42,850 nucleotides of DNA, taken from contig DGOW01000035.1 of assembly GCA_002390225.1 (NCBI GenBank), positions 13,636 to 56,485 of the forward strand, read 5' to 3'. The notes under the pieces are model-generated. The model was not told the DNA's origin, did not search any database, and was given only the letters and a program-made list of their open reading frames with translations. The translations under genes and the position numbers were made by a program. This DNA is from Gemmatimonadales bacterium UBA4456 (GTDB lineage: Bacteria > Gemmatimonadota > Gemmatimonadetes > Longimicrobiales > Gaopeijiaceae). Position 1 is the stretch's first letter. Each line of letters begins with the position of its first letter. Below, piece after piece: positions 16,044 through 24,553 of this stretch.

Positions 16044-17810
16044 TTAATAGCCCCGAGCAACTCCTCCCCGGCGGGGGTCGGACCACGCCAGGAGCACCCC
16101 GTTTTCGACCAGGATCGCCTGCACGTCACCCGAGATGCCACCTCGCTCGACCATACGGTGGCCTAGCGCCTCAAGGGCTTCGACCACATCCAGCGGCAGG
16201 CCGGCAGCTTCATAGTAGATCTGGTCAGGCAGGTGCTGATGGTGCACCCGTGGTGCGTTCACGGCCTGCACGACGTTCATGCCGTAGTCGACGACGTTCG
16301 AGATCGTCTGGAAGACCGTGGTGATGATCGTCGATCCACCCGGTGTACCGGTCACCATGCGGAGGTTGCCGTCCGGACCCAGCACGATCGAGGGTGACAT
16401 CGCGGAGAGCATGCGTTTGCCCGGCCCCACGGCGTTGTTTTCGCCCTGTACGAGGCCGAACTGGTTTGGCGTACCCGGCTTCGCAGCAAAGTCGTCCATC
16501 TCGTTGTTCAGAACGAACCCTGCCCCGGATACGGTGACCTTGCTCCCGTACCATGAATTGATGGTCGTGGTGACCGACACCGCATTCCCGGCAGCATCCA
16601 CGATCGAGAAGTGTGTCGTCTCCTCGCCTTCACCTGGTCCGTCTTCCATTCCTGGTCCAACGTCCGCGGAGGGCGTCGCGGCCGCAGAGGAGATGGTGGA
16701 GGCTCGCTCCTGAGCGTACGTGAGTGACGTCATGCGTTCGAGCGGCATGTCGACGAAGTCGGGGTCGGCGAGGTAGTGATTCCGGTCCGCGTAGGCCCTC
16801 TTGGCCGCCTCGGCGAAGAGGTGGATCTGCTCGGTGCTGTGCCAGCCCATCGAACTCAGGTCGTATCCCTCGAGGATGTTCGCCATCTCGGCCATCGTGG
16901 CCCCACCGGACGAGGACGGCGGCATGGAGATGACGGTGTGACCTCGGTAGGTGAAGCTGATCGGGTCACGCCACGCAGCTTCGTAGGAGGCCAGGTCCTC
17001 GCGGCTCATGATGCCGTCTCCACGCTCCATCTCCGCGACGATGAGCGTCGCGGTCTCTCCGGCGTAGAACCCATCCAGTCCCTGGTCTCGAATCCGGCCT
17101 AGGGTCGCGGCCAGGTCCAGCTGGCGGAGCGTATCTCCGACAATCGGGGGGGCGCCGTCACGGGGCAGGAACTGGCTTGCCGACGCGGGATACGCCGTGA
17201 GCGCGTCGACCATCGAGGGACCCAGTGACCCGAGGAAGCGCTCCTTCACCTCGAAGCCCTCGGCCAGGTCGATCGCGGGCTGAACCAGATCGGCCCACGG
17301 CAGCGTACCGAAGCGCTCGTGCGCGGCCCACATACCCGAGACGGTACCGGGTACACCGGCGGCGAGGTGACCGATGACCGATTTGTTCGTCAGGTTGCCG
17401 TCGGCGTCGAGGTACATATCCCGGGTCGCCGCCAGGGGAGCTTTCTCCCGATAATCCAGGGCTTCGGTCTCGCCGGACTCTGTGCGAACGACCATGAAGC
17501 CGCCCCCACCGATGTTGCCTGCTTCGGGGTTCACCACCGCCAGCGCGAACTGGACGGCGATCGCGGCATCGATCGCGTTGCCTCCGGCCCGGAGGACTTC
17601 GACCCCCACCTGGGTCGCGTATTCGTCGGTTGTGACGACCATCCCGTTCTGAGCCGTGACCGCTGATTCTGAGGATGGGTAGCGCCACTCGGCCGGGAAC
17701 GTGACCGCGGACTCTTCCGGAGCCGATGCGGTGCACGACGCCAGAAGGAGGCCGAGGCAGGTCAGGGAGAGGCGAAAACGGGAACGGGGTGCTTCGTAAC
17801 AGTTACGCAT
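16044..17810 (-). CDS. ggt: Gamma-glutamyltransferase, lipoprotein form
   Basis: The 588-residue product is a full-length gamma-glutamyltransferase. An N-terminal signal ends in a lipobox (LLASC, C26), which would anchor it on the envelope. The proenzyme splits autocatalytically before the nucleophile Thr398 in EETTHFSIVD. Other family motifs are NPEAGNIGGGGFM, the MSPSIVL segment and GTPGGSTIITTVFQ. The enzyme cleaves or transfers the gamma-glutamyl group of glutathione and related peptides outside the cytoplasm. It is the first gene of a likely two-gene unit with the ABC exporter, which starts 9 bases after it, and it diverges from murQ. Confidence 0.93.
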   Translation of the reverse strand: MRNCYEAPRSRFRLSLTCLGLLLASCTASAPEESAVTFPAEWRYPSSESAVTAQNGMVVTTDEYATQVGVEVLRAGGNAIDAAIAVQFALAVVNPEAGNIGGGGFMVVRTESGETEALDYREKAPLAATRDMYLDADGNLTNKSVIGHLAAGVPGTVSGMWAAHERFGTLPWADLVQPAIDLAEGFEVKERFLGSLGPSMVDALTAYPASASQFLPRDGAPPIVGDTLRQLDLAATLGRIRDQGLDGFYAGETATLIVAEMERGDGIMSREDLASYEAAWRDPISFTYRGHTVISMPPSSSGGATMAEMANILEGYDLSSMGWHSTEQIHLFAEAAKRAYADRNHYLADPDFVDMPLERMTSLTYAQERASTISSAAATPSADVGPGMEDGPGEGEETTHFSIVDAAGNAVSVTTTINSWYGSKVTVSGAGFVLNNEMDDFAAKPGTPNQFGLVQGENNAVGPGKRMLSAMSPSIVLGPDGNLRMVTGTPGGSTIITTVFQTISNVVDYGMNVVQAVNAPRVHHQHLPDQIYYEAAGLPLDVVEALEALGHRMVERGGISGDVQAILVENGVLLAWSDPRRGGVARGY

Positions 17811-17914
17811 TCGTGAGACGGCTCGAGGGACAACGCGTTGCCGCGTCCATGCGGGGTCGCATAGCTTCGGGCGCCGCTGAAGATCAGGGCGGTCTCACGA
17901 CCTCACAAGCACTC

Positions 17915-18817
17915 ATGCGAGACCCGCGACTTACTGAACAACGGAATCCGGTGTCCGAGCGAATCGATGAACTCGATGCACTCGGGATCGTCGATTTGAT
18001 CAATGCGGAGGATCACATGATCGCGGCCGCCGTCGGCGAGGAGCGCGAAGCGATTGCTCGCGCCCTCGAGCTCGCAGAGCACGCGTTCAGATCCGGAGGG
18101 CGTCTCATCTATGTAGGCGCCGGTACTTCGGGCCGCCTCGGTGTACTCGACGCTGCCGAGATGCCACCCACGTACGGTACCGATCCGGCCATGGTGCGTG
18201 GCGTGATCGCAGGTGGGTACGACGCACTGGTGCGAGCACTGGAGGGGGCGGAGGACCACCCTGAGGACGGCGCGAAGGCGATCGACGCTCTCGAGGTAGA
18301 CGAGCATGATTTTGTCCTCGGGATCGCGACGTCTGGCTCGACCCCGTATGTACACGGCGCCGTCGATCGCGCCCAGGCGCTAGGCGCATCTGTTGGCTTC
18401 CTCATGTGCACGTACCCACCGCCGGAGCTTATCGAGCGTCTCGACGTCGTGATCGCTCCGCTCGTCGGCCCGGAGGTGATCACCGGGTCCACCCGCATGA
18501 AGGCCGGTACAGCGACGAAGCTGGTGCTGAACACGATCACGACCGGTGCCATGGTCCGAATGGGCAAGGTATACGGGAATCTGATGGTCGACCTCCAGGT
18601 CACGTGTGAGAAACTTCAGGATCGCGGGGAGCGTATTCTCGCAAGCTTGCTGGAGATCGACCTTGAGGAGGCCACGGCCCTCCTGGCTGGGTCGGAGGGG
18701 CACGTGAAGACAGCGCTGGTTATGGGCCGGCTGGGTGTCGATGCCGAGGAGGCACGACGGCAGCTCGACGAGGCCGGTGGTGTGATCGCGCACGTAGTAG
18801 GCAGCCTCGAGTCGTGA
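17915..18817 (+). CDS. murQ: N-acetylmuramic acid 6-phosphate etherase
   Basis: MurQ removes the lactyl ether from MurNAc-6-phosphate to give GlcNAc-6-phosphate, a cytoplasmic step in peptidoglycan recycling. The SIS-domain protein shows LTEQRNPVSERIDEL at the N-terminus, GAGTSGRLGVLDAAEMPPT with E82, a second acidic residue E113 (these align with E. coli E83 and E114), and GSTRMKAGTATKLVLNT. ATG at 17915 gives 300 residues, close to the usual 298, and the normal distance to TEQRNP. An in-frame ATG at 17849 is possible, while a still longer frame would run into ggt on the other strand. No ribosome site is clear for either. The stop overlaps the next GTG. Confidence 0.92.
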   Translation: MRDPRLTEQRNPVSERIDELDALGIVDLINAEDHMIAAAVGEEREAIARALELAEHAFRSGGRLIYVGAGTSGRLGVLDAAEMPPTYGTDPAMVRGVIAGGYDALVRALEGAEDHPEDGAKAIDALEVDEHDFVLGIATSGSTPYVHGAVDRAQALGASVGFLMCTYPPPELIERLDVVIAPLVGPEVITGSTRMKAGTATKLVLNTITTGAMVRMGKVYGNLMVDLQVTCEKLQDRGERILASLLEIDLEEATALLAGSEGHVKTALVMGRLGVDAEEARRQLDEAGGVIAHVVGSLES

Positions 18818-20505
18818 CTCCCGAACGAATCCGCTGGGTTCTCGGTGGGCTTGCGCTGCTGATCAGCGCGGTTGTTGTGGCGACGGCGTTCACGGCGGTC
18901 CCGCACACGGGTGGGGACAATGCCGGGTACATCGCTCTGGCGCACGGGTTGCTCACGGACGGGGCGTACCTCGAAGCCTTTGACCCAGAGCGAATGAAGC
19001 ACACGAAATACCCGCCGGTCTTTCCCGGGCTGCTCGCGGTCATGATCGCGCTTGGTGCCAGGACGTGGGGCGCGCTGAAGCTTGCAGCGGCGATTCCGAC
19101 CGTCTTCGCTGTGGGGATGACGTATCTGTGGGCCGAGCGGCGCGTCGGCGCGTGGCCTGCCTTCGCGATCGGCGTGCTGCTCACGGTGTCTTCGGGGGTC
19201 GTCTACTACAGTCACTGGGTTCTGTCCGATCCGCTGTTTCTCGCGTTGACGATGCTGGCGCTCGCGTCGTTCGCGCGATCGGAAGCGGATACACGGACGG
19301 ATGATGATGTGTCGTCCGATCGCCGCGCGGTCACCTGGTTGATCTTGGGCGTGGTGGCGACGGGGCTGGCCTACTTCACCCGGTCCGCCGGGCTGCCATT
19401 GATCCTCGCGGTCCTCGCATGGCTCGCACGTGCAAGGCGCTGGAGAGCGCTGGCCGGCACCGGCGTCGCACTTGGCGTCCCGATGCTGGCGTGGTGGCTG
19501 CGTGGTCAGGGTGAGGGCGTGGCGCAGTACGGAACCGAGTTCTGGATGGTGAATCCGTATGATCCAGCGCAGGGCACGATCGGTGTATTCGGGTTGGTTC
19601 CGCGCATCGTGGACAACGCCTCGTCCTACGTCTTTCAGCATGCACCAGCGGGCATAGTAGGGGCCGAAGGACCGGCGCTAGCGGCGGTCGGCCTCGTGCT
19701 GAGTGTTGCCGCGGTGGCTGGCTGGATCGTTTCGACTCGCGAGCGGGTTGGTGTCGCTGAGCTCTTCGTCCCTCTCTACGCGGGGCTGATCCTGGTGTGG
19801 CCGGCCGTGTGGGGCGGGGATCGCTTCTTTCTTCCCCTCTACCCGTTCCTCTTCCTGTACGGCTTCGTGGCCATACGGATGCTCACGAGCCGGCTACCGT
19901 CGGCGCCGGCGCCGGTGATCGCGTCGTTCGCGCTCCTCGCGCTGCTGCTTCCGGCGGCGGGCGACTGGCTTGATGGCAACCGCCAGAGTGGACGGTGTGA
20001 CGCGATAGCGTTGGAGCAGGGGGCCTGGGCGTGCTACGGAGCCAGGGTGGGTTATTTCGTCCGTGCCGCATCGTGGACCGCGGACGGACTGCCGGACGGG
20101 TCTGCGGTCCTCAGTCGCAAGCCGCGGCATTTCTACCTGCAGAGCGGACACCCCAGCCGAACATTTCCGTTCGAGCAGGACCCAGAGGCCCATCTGGAAC
20201 TCGCCGACCGGATCGGTGCCCGCTTCGTCTTGCTCGATCAGTGGGACGGGCAGGCGGTCCGGTACGTGGGGGCAGCCGTGACACAGCGACCGGATGCATT
20301 CTGCTATGTCGGTGGCTTTGGACAGCCGACGGATGGGGGCGCCCAGCTCCTCGGCATCCTTCCTCCGGCGATGCGAGGCGGTGCGTCGGGTCAGGAACCG
20401 GGGCGCGGCATCGAGCCGTGCCCCGAGAGCTTCATGGTCTCACCCGATGGCGAATCTTACTCCTCGTCGTGGAAGATCCCGTTGCTCGAATCGCTGGATT
20501 CGTAA
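18814..20505 (+). CDS. GT-C/GT39-like polytopic membrane protein
   Basis: The 563-residue protein has about ten hydrophobic helices followed by a soluble C-terminal part (about 390-563). The first extracytoplasmic loop carries GGDNAGYIALAHGLL, in the place of the acidic motif of GT-C glycosyltransferases, and a YPPVFPGLLA stretch typical of PMT/ArnT-like (GT39) proteins. It probably transfers a sugar from a polyprenyl-phosphate donor to an envelope acceptor, but donor and acceptor cannot be named. The GTG start overlaps murQ by four bases. The 3' end overlaps the convergent gene on the other strand by 49 bases. Confidence 0.75.
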   Translation: MTPERIRWVLGGLALLISAVVVATAFTAVPHTGGDNAGYIALAHGLLTDGAYLEAFDPERMKHTKYPPVFPGLLAVMIALGARTWGALKLAAAIPTVFAVGMTYLWAERRVGAWPAFAIGVLLTVSSGVVYYSHWVLSDPLFLALTMLALASFARSEADTRTDDDVSSDRRAVTWLILGVVATGLAYFTRSAGLPLILAVLAWLARARRWRALAGTGVALGVPMLAWWLRGQGEGVAQYGTEFWMVNPYDPAQGTIGVFGLVPRIVDNASSYVFQHAPAGIVGAEGPALAAVGLVLSVAAVAGWIVSTRERVGVAELFVPLYAGLILVWPAVWGGDRFFLPLYPFLFLYGFVAIRMLTSRLPSAPAPVIASFALLALLLPAAGDWLDGNRQSGRCDAIALEQGAWACYGARVGYFVRAASWTADGLPDGSAVLSRKPRHFYLQSGHPSRTFPFEQDPEAHLELADRIGARFVLLDQWDGQAVRYVGAAVTQRPDAFCYVGGFGQPTDGGAQLLGILPPAMRGGASGQEPGRGIEPCPESFMVSPDGESYSSSWKIPLLESLDS

Positions 20506-21131
20506 ATGACCGCCAGTGCGATGCCGAAGGCCACGTGTTCGAGCCATGCCTGCTCATGATCCTCGAGCCTGTGCAGCACGTCTCCGACGACAGGCAGTCG
20601 GTTCTGGGGCGCATGCTGGCCCAGCAGGCCGCTCACCCCTCCCAACGGATCCGCCATGTACTCGGCCGAGCCGAAGAGCACACCCTTGGCGAGGGAGGGT
20701 CCCGGCACCCTTGGTTCCACGACTGCGCCGTAGACGAGACCCTGGCCGGCTCCGGCGATGATGCGATCCGCAGTCTCCCGGTCCAGCGCGGGAAGGCCAG
20801 GCTCGCCACGGAGAAGCGGACGTACCAGATCGACGATCAGAGCGGCGGCGGCTCCGGATGCGGCAGCGCGAAGCAGTCGCGTGAACCCAGGGTCTGCGCG
20901 CCGTCCCCAGCTTCCCAGGATCCGGTCCACAATCATCGCAACACCCGCGGTTATCAGGTCGTCGGAGGTGGGCACCGTGGGGCGCGACTCCCGCTCGTGG
21001 ACGCGCTCTTCCCCCCGTTGCGCAAGTCGATCCCTGAGCGACGCCACGGACGCACCCTTCGCGGGTACACCATATCGGGCTCGCTCGATCGCGTGTCCGA
21101 TCTGGAACCAGATGTTGTTCGTGGAGGCCAT
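20457..21131 (-). CDS. Hypothetical Gly/Ala-rich membrane-associated protein
   Basis: The 224-residue product is not assigned to a family. Several Gly/Ala-rich hydrophobic stretches are visible (LITAGVAMIVDRIL, AAASGAAAALIVDLV, AGAGQGLVYGAVV and HVAFGIALAVIY), suggesting four membrane-embedded helices with glycine packing. The segment FGSAEYMADPLGGVSGLLG between them recalls DUF1440/YagU-like proteins, but only weakly. The ATG is at 21131 and the next gene starts divergently only 32 bases away. The tail overlaps the GT-C gene by 49 bases. The coding frame reads well without frameshifts. Confidence 0.6.
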   Translation of the reverse strand: MASTNNIWFQIGHAIERARYGVPAKGASVASLRDRLAQRGEERVHERESRPTVPTSDDLITAGVAMIVDRILGSWGRRADPGFTRLLRAAASGAAAALIVDLVRPLLRGEPGLPALDRETADRIIAGAGQGLVYGAVVEPRVPGPSLAKGVLFGSAEYMADPLGGVSGLLGQHAPQNRLPVVGDVLHRLEDHEQAWLEHVAFGIALAVIYESSDSSNGIFHDEE

Positions 21132-21152
21132 GGCCGATGAGTGCGGTACGAG

Positions 21153-21159
21153 GGAGGAG
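21153..21159 (+). promoter_or_regulatory. Strong ribosome site deciding a TTG start
   Basis: GGAGGAG at 21153-21159 lies 4 bases before TTG at 21164 (6 bases from the core GGAGG). The in-frame ATG at 21137 lies upstream of this site and has none of its own. The TTG also gives a compact signal peptide. Confidence 0.65.
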
Positions 21160-21163
21160 TAGA

Positions 21164-24100
21164 TTGGCGGTCTTTTGGGAGGTGATCAAGCGGAGCCTGC
21201 CTGCTTCGGTGATCCTGACTGCGCTGAGTGTCCTGAGTGCTGCGCCCGCGCAGGCGCAGGCACCCGACGAAGCGTGGAGGACAATCCGGACCGAACATTT
21301 CCGCGTGACCTTCCCGGAACCGCTGGAGGAGCTCGCCCGGCGAGCGGGTAATCGGGCAGAGTGGGCGTGGGCCGAGCTGTCCGACGCGTTTATCGAGCCG
21401 CCGGAGGGGGTGATCGATCTGCTCCTGACGGATCATACCGACATCTCGAACGGCTTCGCGCGCGTCACGCCCGGAAATCGGATCACCGTGTACGCTCGGC
21501 CTCCGGTCGACGCCCTCTCGCTTGGTCACACGGACGAGTGGCTGGAGCTCGTGATTCTGCACGAGCTGGTGCACATCGTTCACCTCGATCATGTCGACAA
21601 CCCCGTGGGTAACGCCGCGCGTGCCATCTTCGGTCGGGTCACCATGCAGTGGCCGTTTTTCCCAGAACTGGGTACGCCGCGGTGGGTCATTGAAGGCCTT
21701 GCGACGTGGTACGAGTCGCGACTGACTCAGGCCGGTAGAGTGAACGGCACCTTCCAGGAGATGCAGATCCGCACGGCAATCCTCGAGGGACGCTTCGAGG
21801 ATATCGGGCAGGCGTCCGGTCGATCGCCGCTCTGGCCTTCGGGAAGCCGCCCCTATGCCTACGGCTCGCTCTTCTTCGACTTTCTTCTTGAGCGTCACGG
21901 CGAGGAGCGAATGGGAGCATTCGCAGATGCTATCGCCGGTCAGTGGGTTCCGTACCGCCTCGATGCTGCCGGCCGCGATGCCTTCGGTGTCTCGCTCACC
22001 GACGAGTGGAACGCGTGGCGAGCAGCGCTCGAGGCAGATCTTGGCGATCTGGACCGCCGGCTCGAGGAGCATGGGCCGGTTACGGAGCCCGAGCGCCTCA
22101 CCGAGGGCGCGCGCTGGGGGCTCCACCCGCAGGTGTCTCCGGACGGGCGTTGGCTGGCGCACACACAGGCGGATGGCCGATCGGATACCCAGGTCCGTCT
22201 CATCGACCTCGCGACGGGTGTGTCACGGAAGCTGGGACGAACGAACCGCCTGAGTGCGCTGTCATGGCTCCCCGATGGTCGCCTTCTGCTCAGTCAGGTC
22301 GAGTTCGAGGGTCCGTATCGCCTGTATGCAGATCTCTGGATCTTTGACCCAGAGGGTGGTGAGACGAGGATTACCGAGGGAGCCCGCCTGACCCAGCCCT
22401 CTGCCGACCTCACCGGGGGCGCCTGGGCAATCCAGGAGGGAGACGGTACGAACACCATCGTACGTGTCGACCTCATCACGGGTGCAGCGACCCCACTGCT
22501 GGCTCCGAGCCCGGAGGTGCATTGGGCCTATCCCCGACCCTCCCCGAATAGCCGATGGCTGGTGGCGACGCGGTGGAAGCCGAACGCTGAGCACGATGTC
22601 GTCATCCTAGACGCGGGCACCGGCGAGGTCGTGGATGTGGTGACCAACGATCGGGCCATGGACACCACACCTTCCTGGACGCCTGACGGACGAGGTATCG
22701 TCTGGGCCTCTGACCGAAGTGGGATCCTGAACATCCTCTCCGCCGAGGTCGACCCGAATTCGGGCCGCGTGAGGGCAACGCGTGTCGTCACCAATCTCCG
22801 TACCGGTGGTGCCTACCCCGTTGTCGATCCTGCCGGTGAGTGGGTGTATTTCGCAGGATACCACGCCGAGGGGTGGGATATCGAGCGTGTGCCCTTCACC
22901 AACGGATCGGGCCTCGTGGCCGCGCCGCCTGCTGCTCGCTTCGAAGCGACGGAAGCCTTCCCCGCGCGCGGCTCGGTGGGTGGCGACGTCGAGAGCTACT
23001 CACCCGGCCCCACCCTGGCCCCCTCCTACTGGGAGATCGCGTGGCGTGAGCCCGTCGATGCACCGGCGATCGAGACGTCCGACATCTCGCTGCCGTCGCG
23101 AGAGCTGCTCGGGTTCGGGCTGGGCATGCGGTCGTCCGGCGTAGACCTCGTGGGGCGCCATGCGTGGGGTGCTGTCGGGCGGATCACGACCCGCGGTGGC
23201 AAGATCGAGGGTGGCGCCTCCTACTCCTATCTAGGCCTTGGACGGCCGGTCCTGTCCGTGTCGGCCAATCAGCGCTACCAGAGTGACGGCCAGCTCCTGG
23301 GCGGAGACGCACCGAACCAGGACACGTTGCTTATCCTGGGGCGCAGCCGGGACATCGATGCCTCGATCACGTTTCCGATCCCGAAGTGGCGTTACGATCT
23401 GGCCGTGACGCTGGGGGCGGGCTTCATCTGGGAGAGCCGTGAGCTCTGGGATACGAACCTTCAGCCGAGCTCCACGTACTCCCTGAACCGACCCACGAGC
23501 CGACTGACCGACGCCCGCATCGCTCTGAACTTCAACTCGTCTCGAAGCCACGCCTTCCAGATGGGCACGACCCGCGGTGTGAACGTCTTTCTTCAGGGGC
23601 GGGTCCAGAACGAGATCCAGCTTGCTGACAGCCTTCAGTCCGCCATCGGTTCCGATCGCTCTCTCGTCGAGGTATTCGGCCGTGTGCGTGGGGCCATTCC
23701 GCTCTGGGGGAGTGGCTACGCAGTGCATGTCCTCGCATTGCAGGCGAGTGGTGGCGTGGCGGGCGGGCCGGGTGCGAACGCGCTGCAATACCGGGTCGGA
23801 GGCGCGTCCGGACAGGACGAGCAGCTCACGGGTCTCGAGCTCTTCGGCGGAGGATTCATCCTCTTCCCCGTGCGCGGGTACGCTCCAGATAGACGGTTCG
23901 GACGGCTCGCGTGGAGTGCGACCGCGGAGTACCGCTTCCCGCTCTGGTTCATCAACCGCGGCTTCCGAGCGTGGCCAGTCCACGCCGACCGCGTCATCGG
24001 CTCGCTCTTCTTTGACGCGGGGAACGCGTGGGGGCCGGACATCACCACGGCCGGATTCCAGAACATGCTGAGGGATCCGCTCGCGTCTGTCGGGGCGGAG

Positions 24101-24220
24101 GTCACGGCCGAAGTGCTCGGTTTGTATGACGTACGGCTCAGGCTTCGGCTGGGGGCGGCGGTCCCACTCGTCGAGGATGACGGGGTGGTTGGCTATGTGC
24201 GGGTCGGTCTGCCCTTCTAG
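21164..24220 (+). CDS. Secreted peptidase-MA / beta-propeller / outer-membrane barrel protein
   Basis: The 1018-residue protein has three parts (numbered from TTG 21164). First, a signal peptide ending near AQAQ, then a gluzincin peptidase-MA-like domain (about 35-290) with HELVH at 133-137 and the downstream IEGLATWYE (E177, E184). Second, a TolB/WD40-like propeller (about 300-600) with repeats such as PQVSPDGRWLAH, LSWLPDGRLLLS and PSWTPDGRGIVWASDRSG. Third, an Omp85/surface-antigen-like barrel (about 640-1018) with many amphipathic strands, EYRFPLWFI, GSLFFDAGNAWG and a terminal Phe (RVGLPF), which fits a BAM-recognised barrel. It is probably an outer-membrane protein displaying a metalloprotease, or a pseudo-protease, with a propeller. 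Function and topology are inferred. Confidence 0.82.
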   Translation: MAVFWEVIKRSLPASVILTALSVLSAAPAQAQAPDEAWRTIRTEHFRVTFPEPLEELARRAGNRAEWAWAELSDAFIEPPEGVIDLLLTDHTDISNGFARVTPGNRITVYARPPVDALSLGHTDEWLELVILHELVHIVHLDHVDNPVGNAARAIFGRVTMQWPFFPELGTPRWVIEGLATWYESRLTQAGRVNGTFQEMQIRTAILEGRFEDIGQASGRSPLWPSGSRPYAYGSLFFDFLLERHGEERMGAFADAIAGQWVPYRLDAAGRDAFGVSLTDEWNAWRAALEADLGDLDRRLEEHGPVTEPERLTEGARWGLHPQVSPDGRWLAHTQADGRSDTQVRLIDLATGVSRKLGRTNRLSALSWLPDGRLLLSQVEFEGPYRLYADLWIFDPEGGETRITEGARLTQPSADLTGGAWAIQEGDGTNTIVRVDLITGAATPLLAPSPEVHWAYPRPSPNSRWLVATRWKPNAEHDVVILDAGTGEVVDVVTNDRAMDTTPSWTPDGRGIVWASDRSGILNILSAEVDPNSGRVRATRVVTNLRTGGAYPVVDPAGEWVYFAGYHAEGWDIERVPFTNGSGLVAAPPAARFEATEAFPARGSVGGDVESYSPGPTLAPSYWEIAWREPVDAPAIETSDISLPSRELLGFGLGMRSSGVDLVGRHAWGAVGRITTRGGKIEGGASYSYLGLGRPVLSVSANQRYQSDGQLLGGDAPNQDTLLILGRSRDIDASITFPIPKWRYDLAVTLGAGFIWESRELWDTNLQPSSTYSLNRPTSRLTDARIALNFNSSRSHAFQMGTTRGVNVFLQGRVQNEIQLADSLQSAIGSDRSLVEVFGRVRGAIPLWGSGYAVHVLALQASGGVAGGPGANALQYRVGGASGQDEQLTGLELFGGGFILFPVRGYAPDRRFGRLAWSATAEYRFPLWFINRGFRAWPVHADRVIGSLFFDAGNAWGPDITTAGFQNMLRDPLASVGAEVTAEVLGLYDVRLRLRLGAAVPLVEDDGVVGYVRVGLPF

Positions 24221-24256
24221 GCAGGGCCCTGTCCGCCCAGCGTGGCGGGCTTCGAC

Positions 24257-24285
24257 GAACCCGGTATGCCGGGCCTGCCGGGTTC
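24257..24285 (+). terminator. Hairpin after the peptidase-barrel gene
   Basis: GAACCCGG (24257-24264) pairs with CCGGGTTC (24278-24285) in an 8-bp stem, with an alternative inner CCGG pairing in the loop. A CTCTTTT tract follows about 10 bases later. It is 36 bases after the stop codon and may end that transcript. Confidence 0.45.
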
Positions 24286-24443
24286 TGCTGCCCCCTCTTT
24301 TGATCGTCCCATTGGGCATGCATGGGGAAAAGTAGAGCGCCCAGACCCCTTGCGGGCGCCATCCCTGAAACCGAATATATCCCGAAAACTCGCGAATTCC
24401 ATGACGATTTGAGGACAAACATATGATAGTCCGGGTCATAGTC

Positions 24444-24472
24444 TTGACCACAAGATATGGGGTTCATACTAT
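24444..24472 (+). promoter_or_regulatory. Sigma70-like promoter of nrdJ
   Basis: TTGACC (24444-24449, five of six to TTGACA) is 17 bases from TACTAT (24467-24472, four of six to TATAAT). A transcript would start near 24479 and carry a leader of about 110 bases. This stretch is markedly richer in A+T than its surroundings. Confidence 0.65.
24448..24463 (+). promoter_or_regulatory. NrdR box 1, in the nrdJ promoter spacer
   Basis: CCACAAGATATGGGGT matches 12 of 16 positions of the NrdR box consensus as I recall it (acaCwAtATaTwGtgt). It overlaps the last two bases of the -35 box and most of the spacer. NrdR is the ATP/dATP-sensing repressor of ribonucleotide reductase genes. Confidence 0.65.
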
Positions 24473-24478
24473 GCCGGT

Positions 24479-24494
24479 CCCCAATATCCGGTAG
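24479..24494 (+). promoter_or_regulatory. NrdR box 2, at the nrdJ transcription start
   Basis: CCCCAATATCCGGTAG matches 9 of 16 consensus positions. It is weaker than box 1, but starts exactly 31 bases after it, about three helical turns, which is the spacing known for paired NrdR boxes. It covers the predicted start site. Confidence 0.5.
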
Positions 24495-24525
24495 AGTGTT
24501 TATCGGTTTTCCACATAAGAATGTC

Positions 24526-24553
24526 CGGCAGGAGAAGGTTTTCTGCCGTTTTT
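24526..24553 (+). terminator. Terminator-like hairpin inside the nrdJ leader
   Basis: A 10-bp stem (24526-24535 with 24539-24548; eight Watson-Crick pairs and two G-T pairs) closes a 3-base loop and is followed by TTTTT at 24549-24553. It lies after the promoter and 38 bases before the nrdJ ATG. If the promoter at 24444 is used, transcripts must read through it, so it may be an attenuator. Alternatively it ends an upstream transcript and nrdJ has a second promoter. Confidence 0.6.

Noticed and set aside
24511..24526. A third NrdR-like match (9/16, CCACATAAGAATGTCC) in the nrdJ leader
   Set aside because: It has an ACAT/ATGT dyad but a poor centre, and its position well inside the leader fits an RNA hairpin better than a repressor box.
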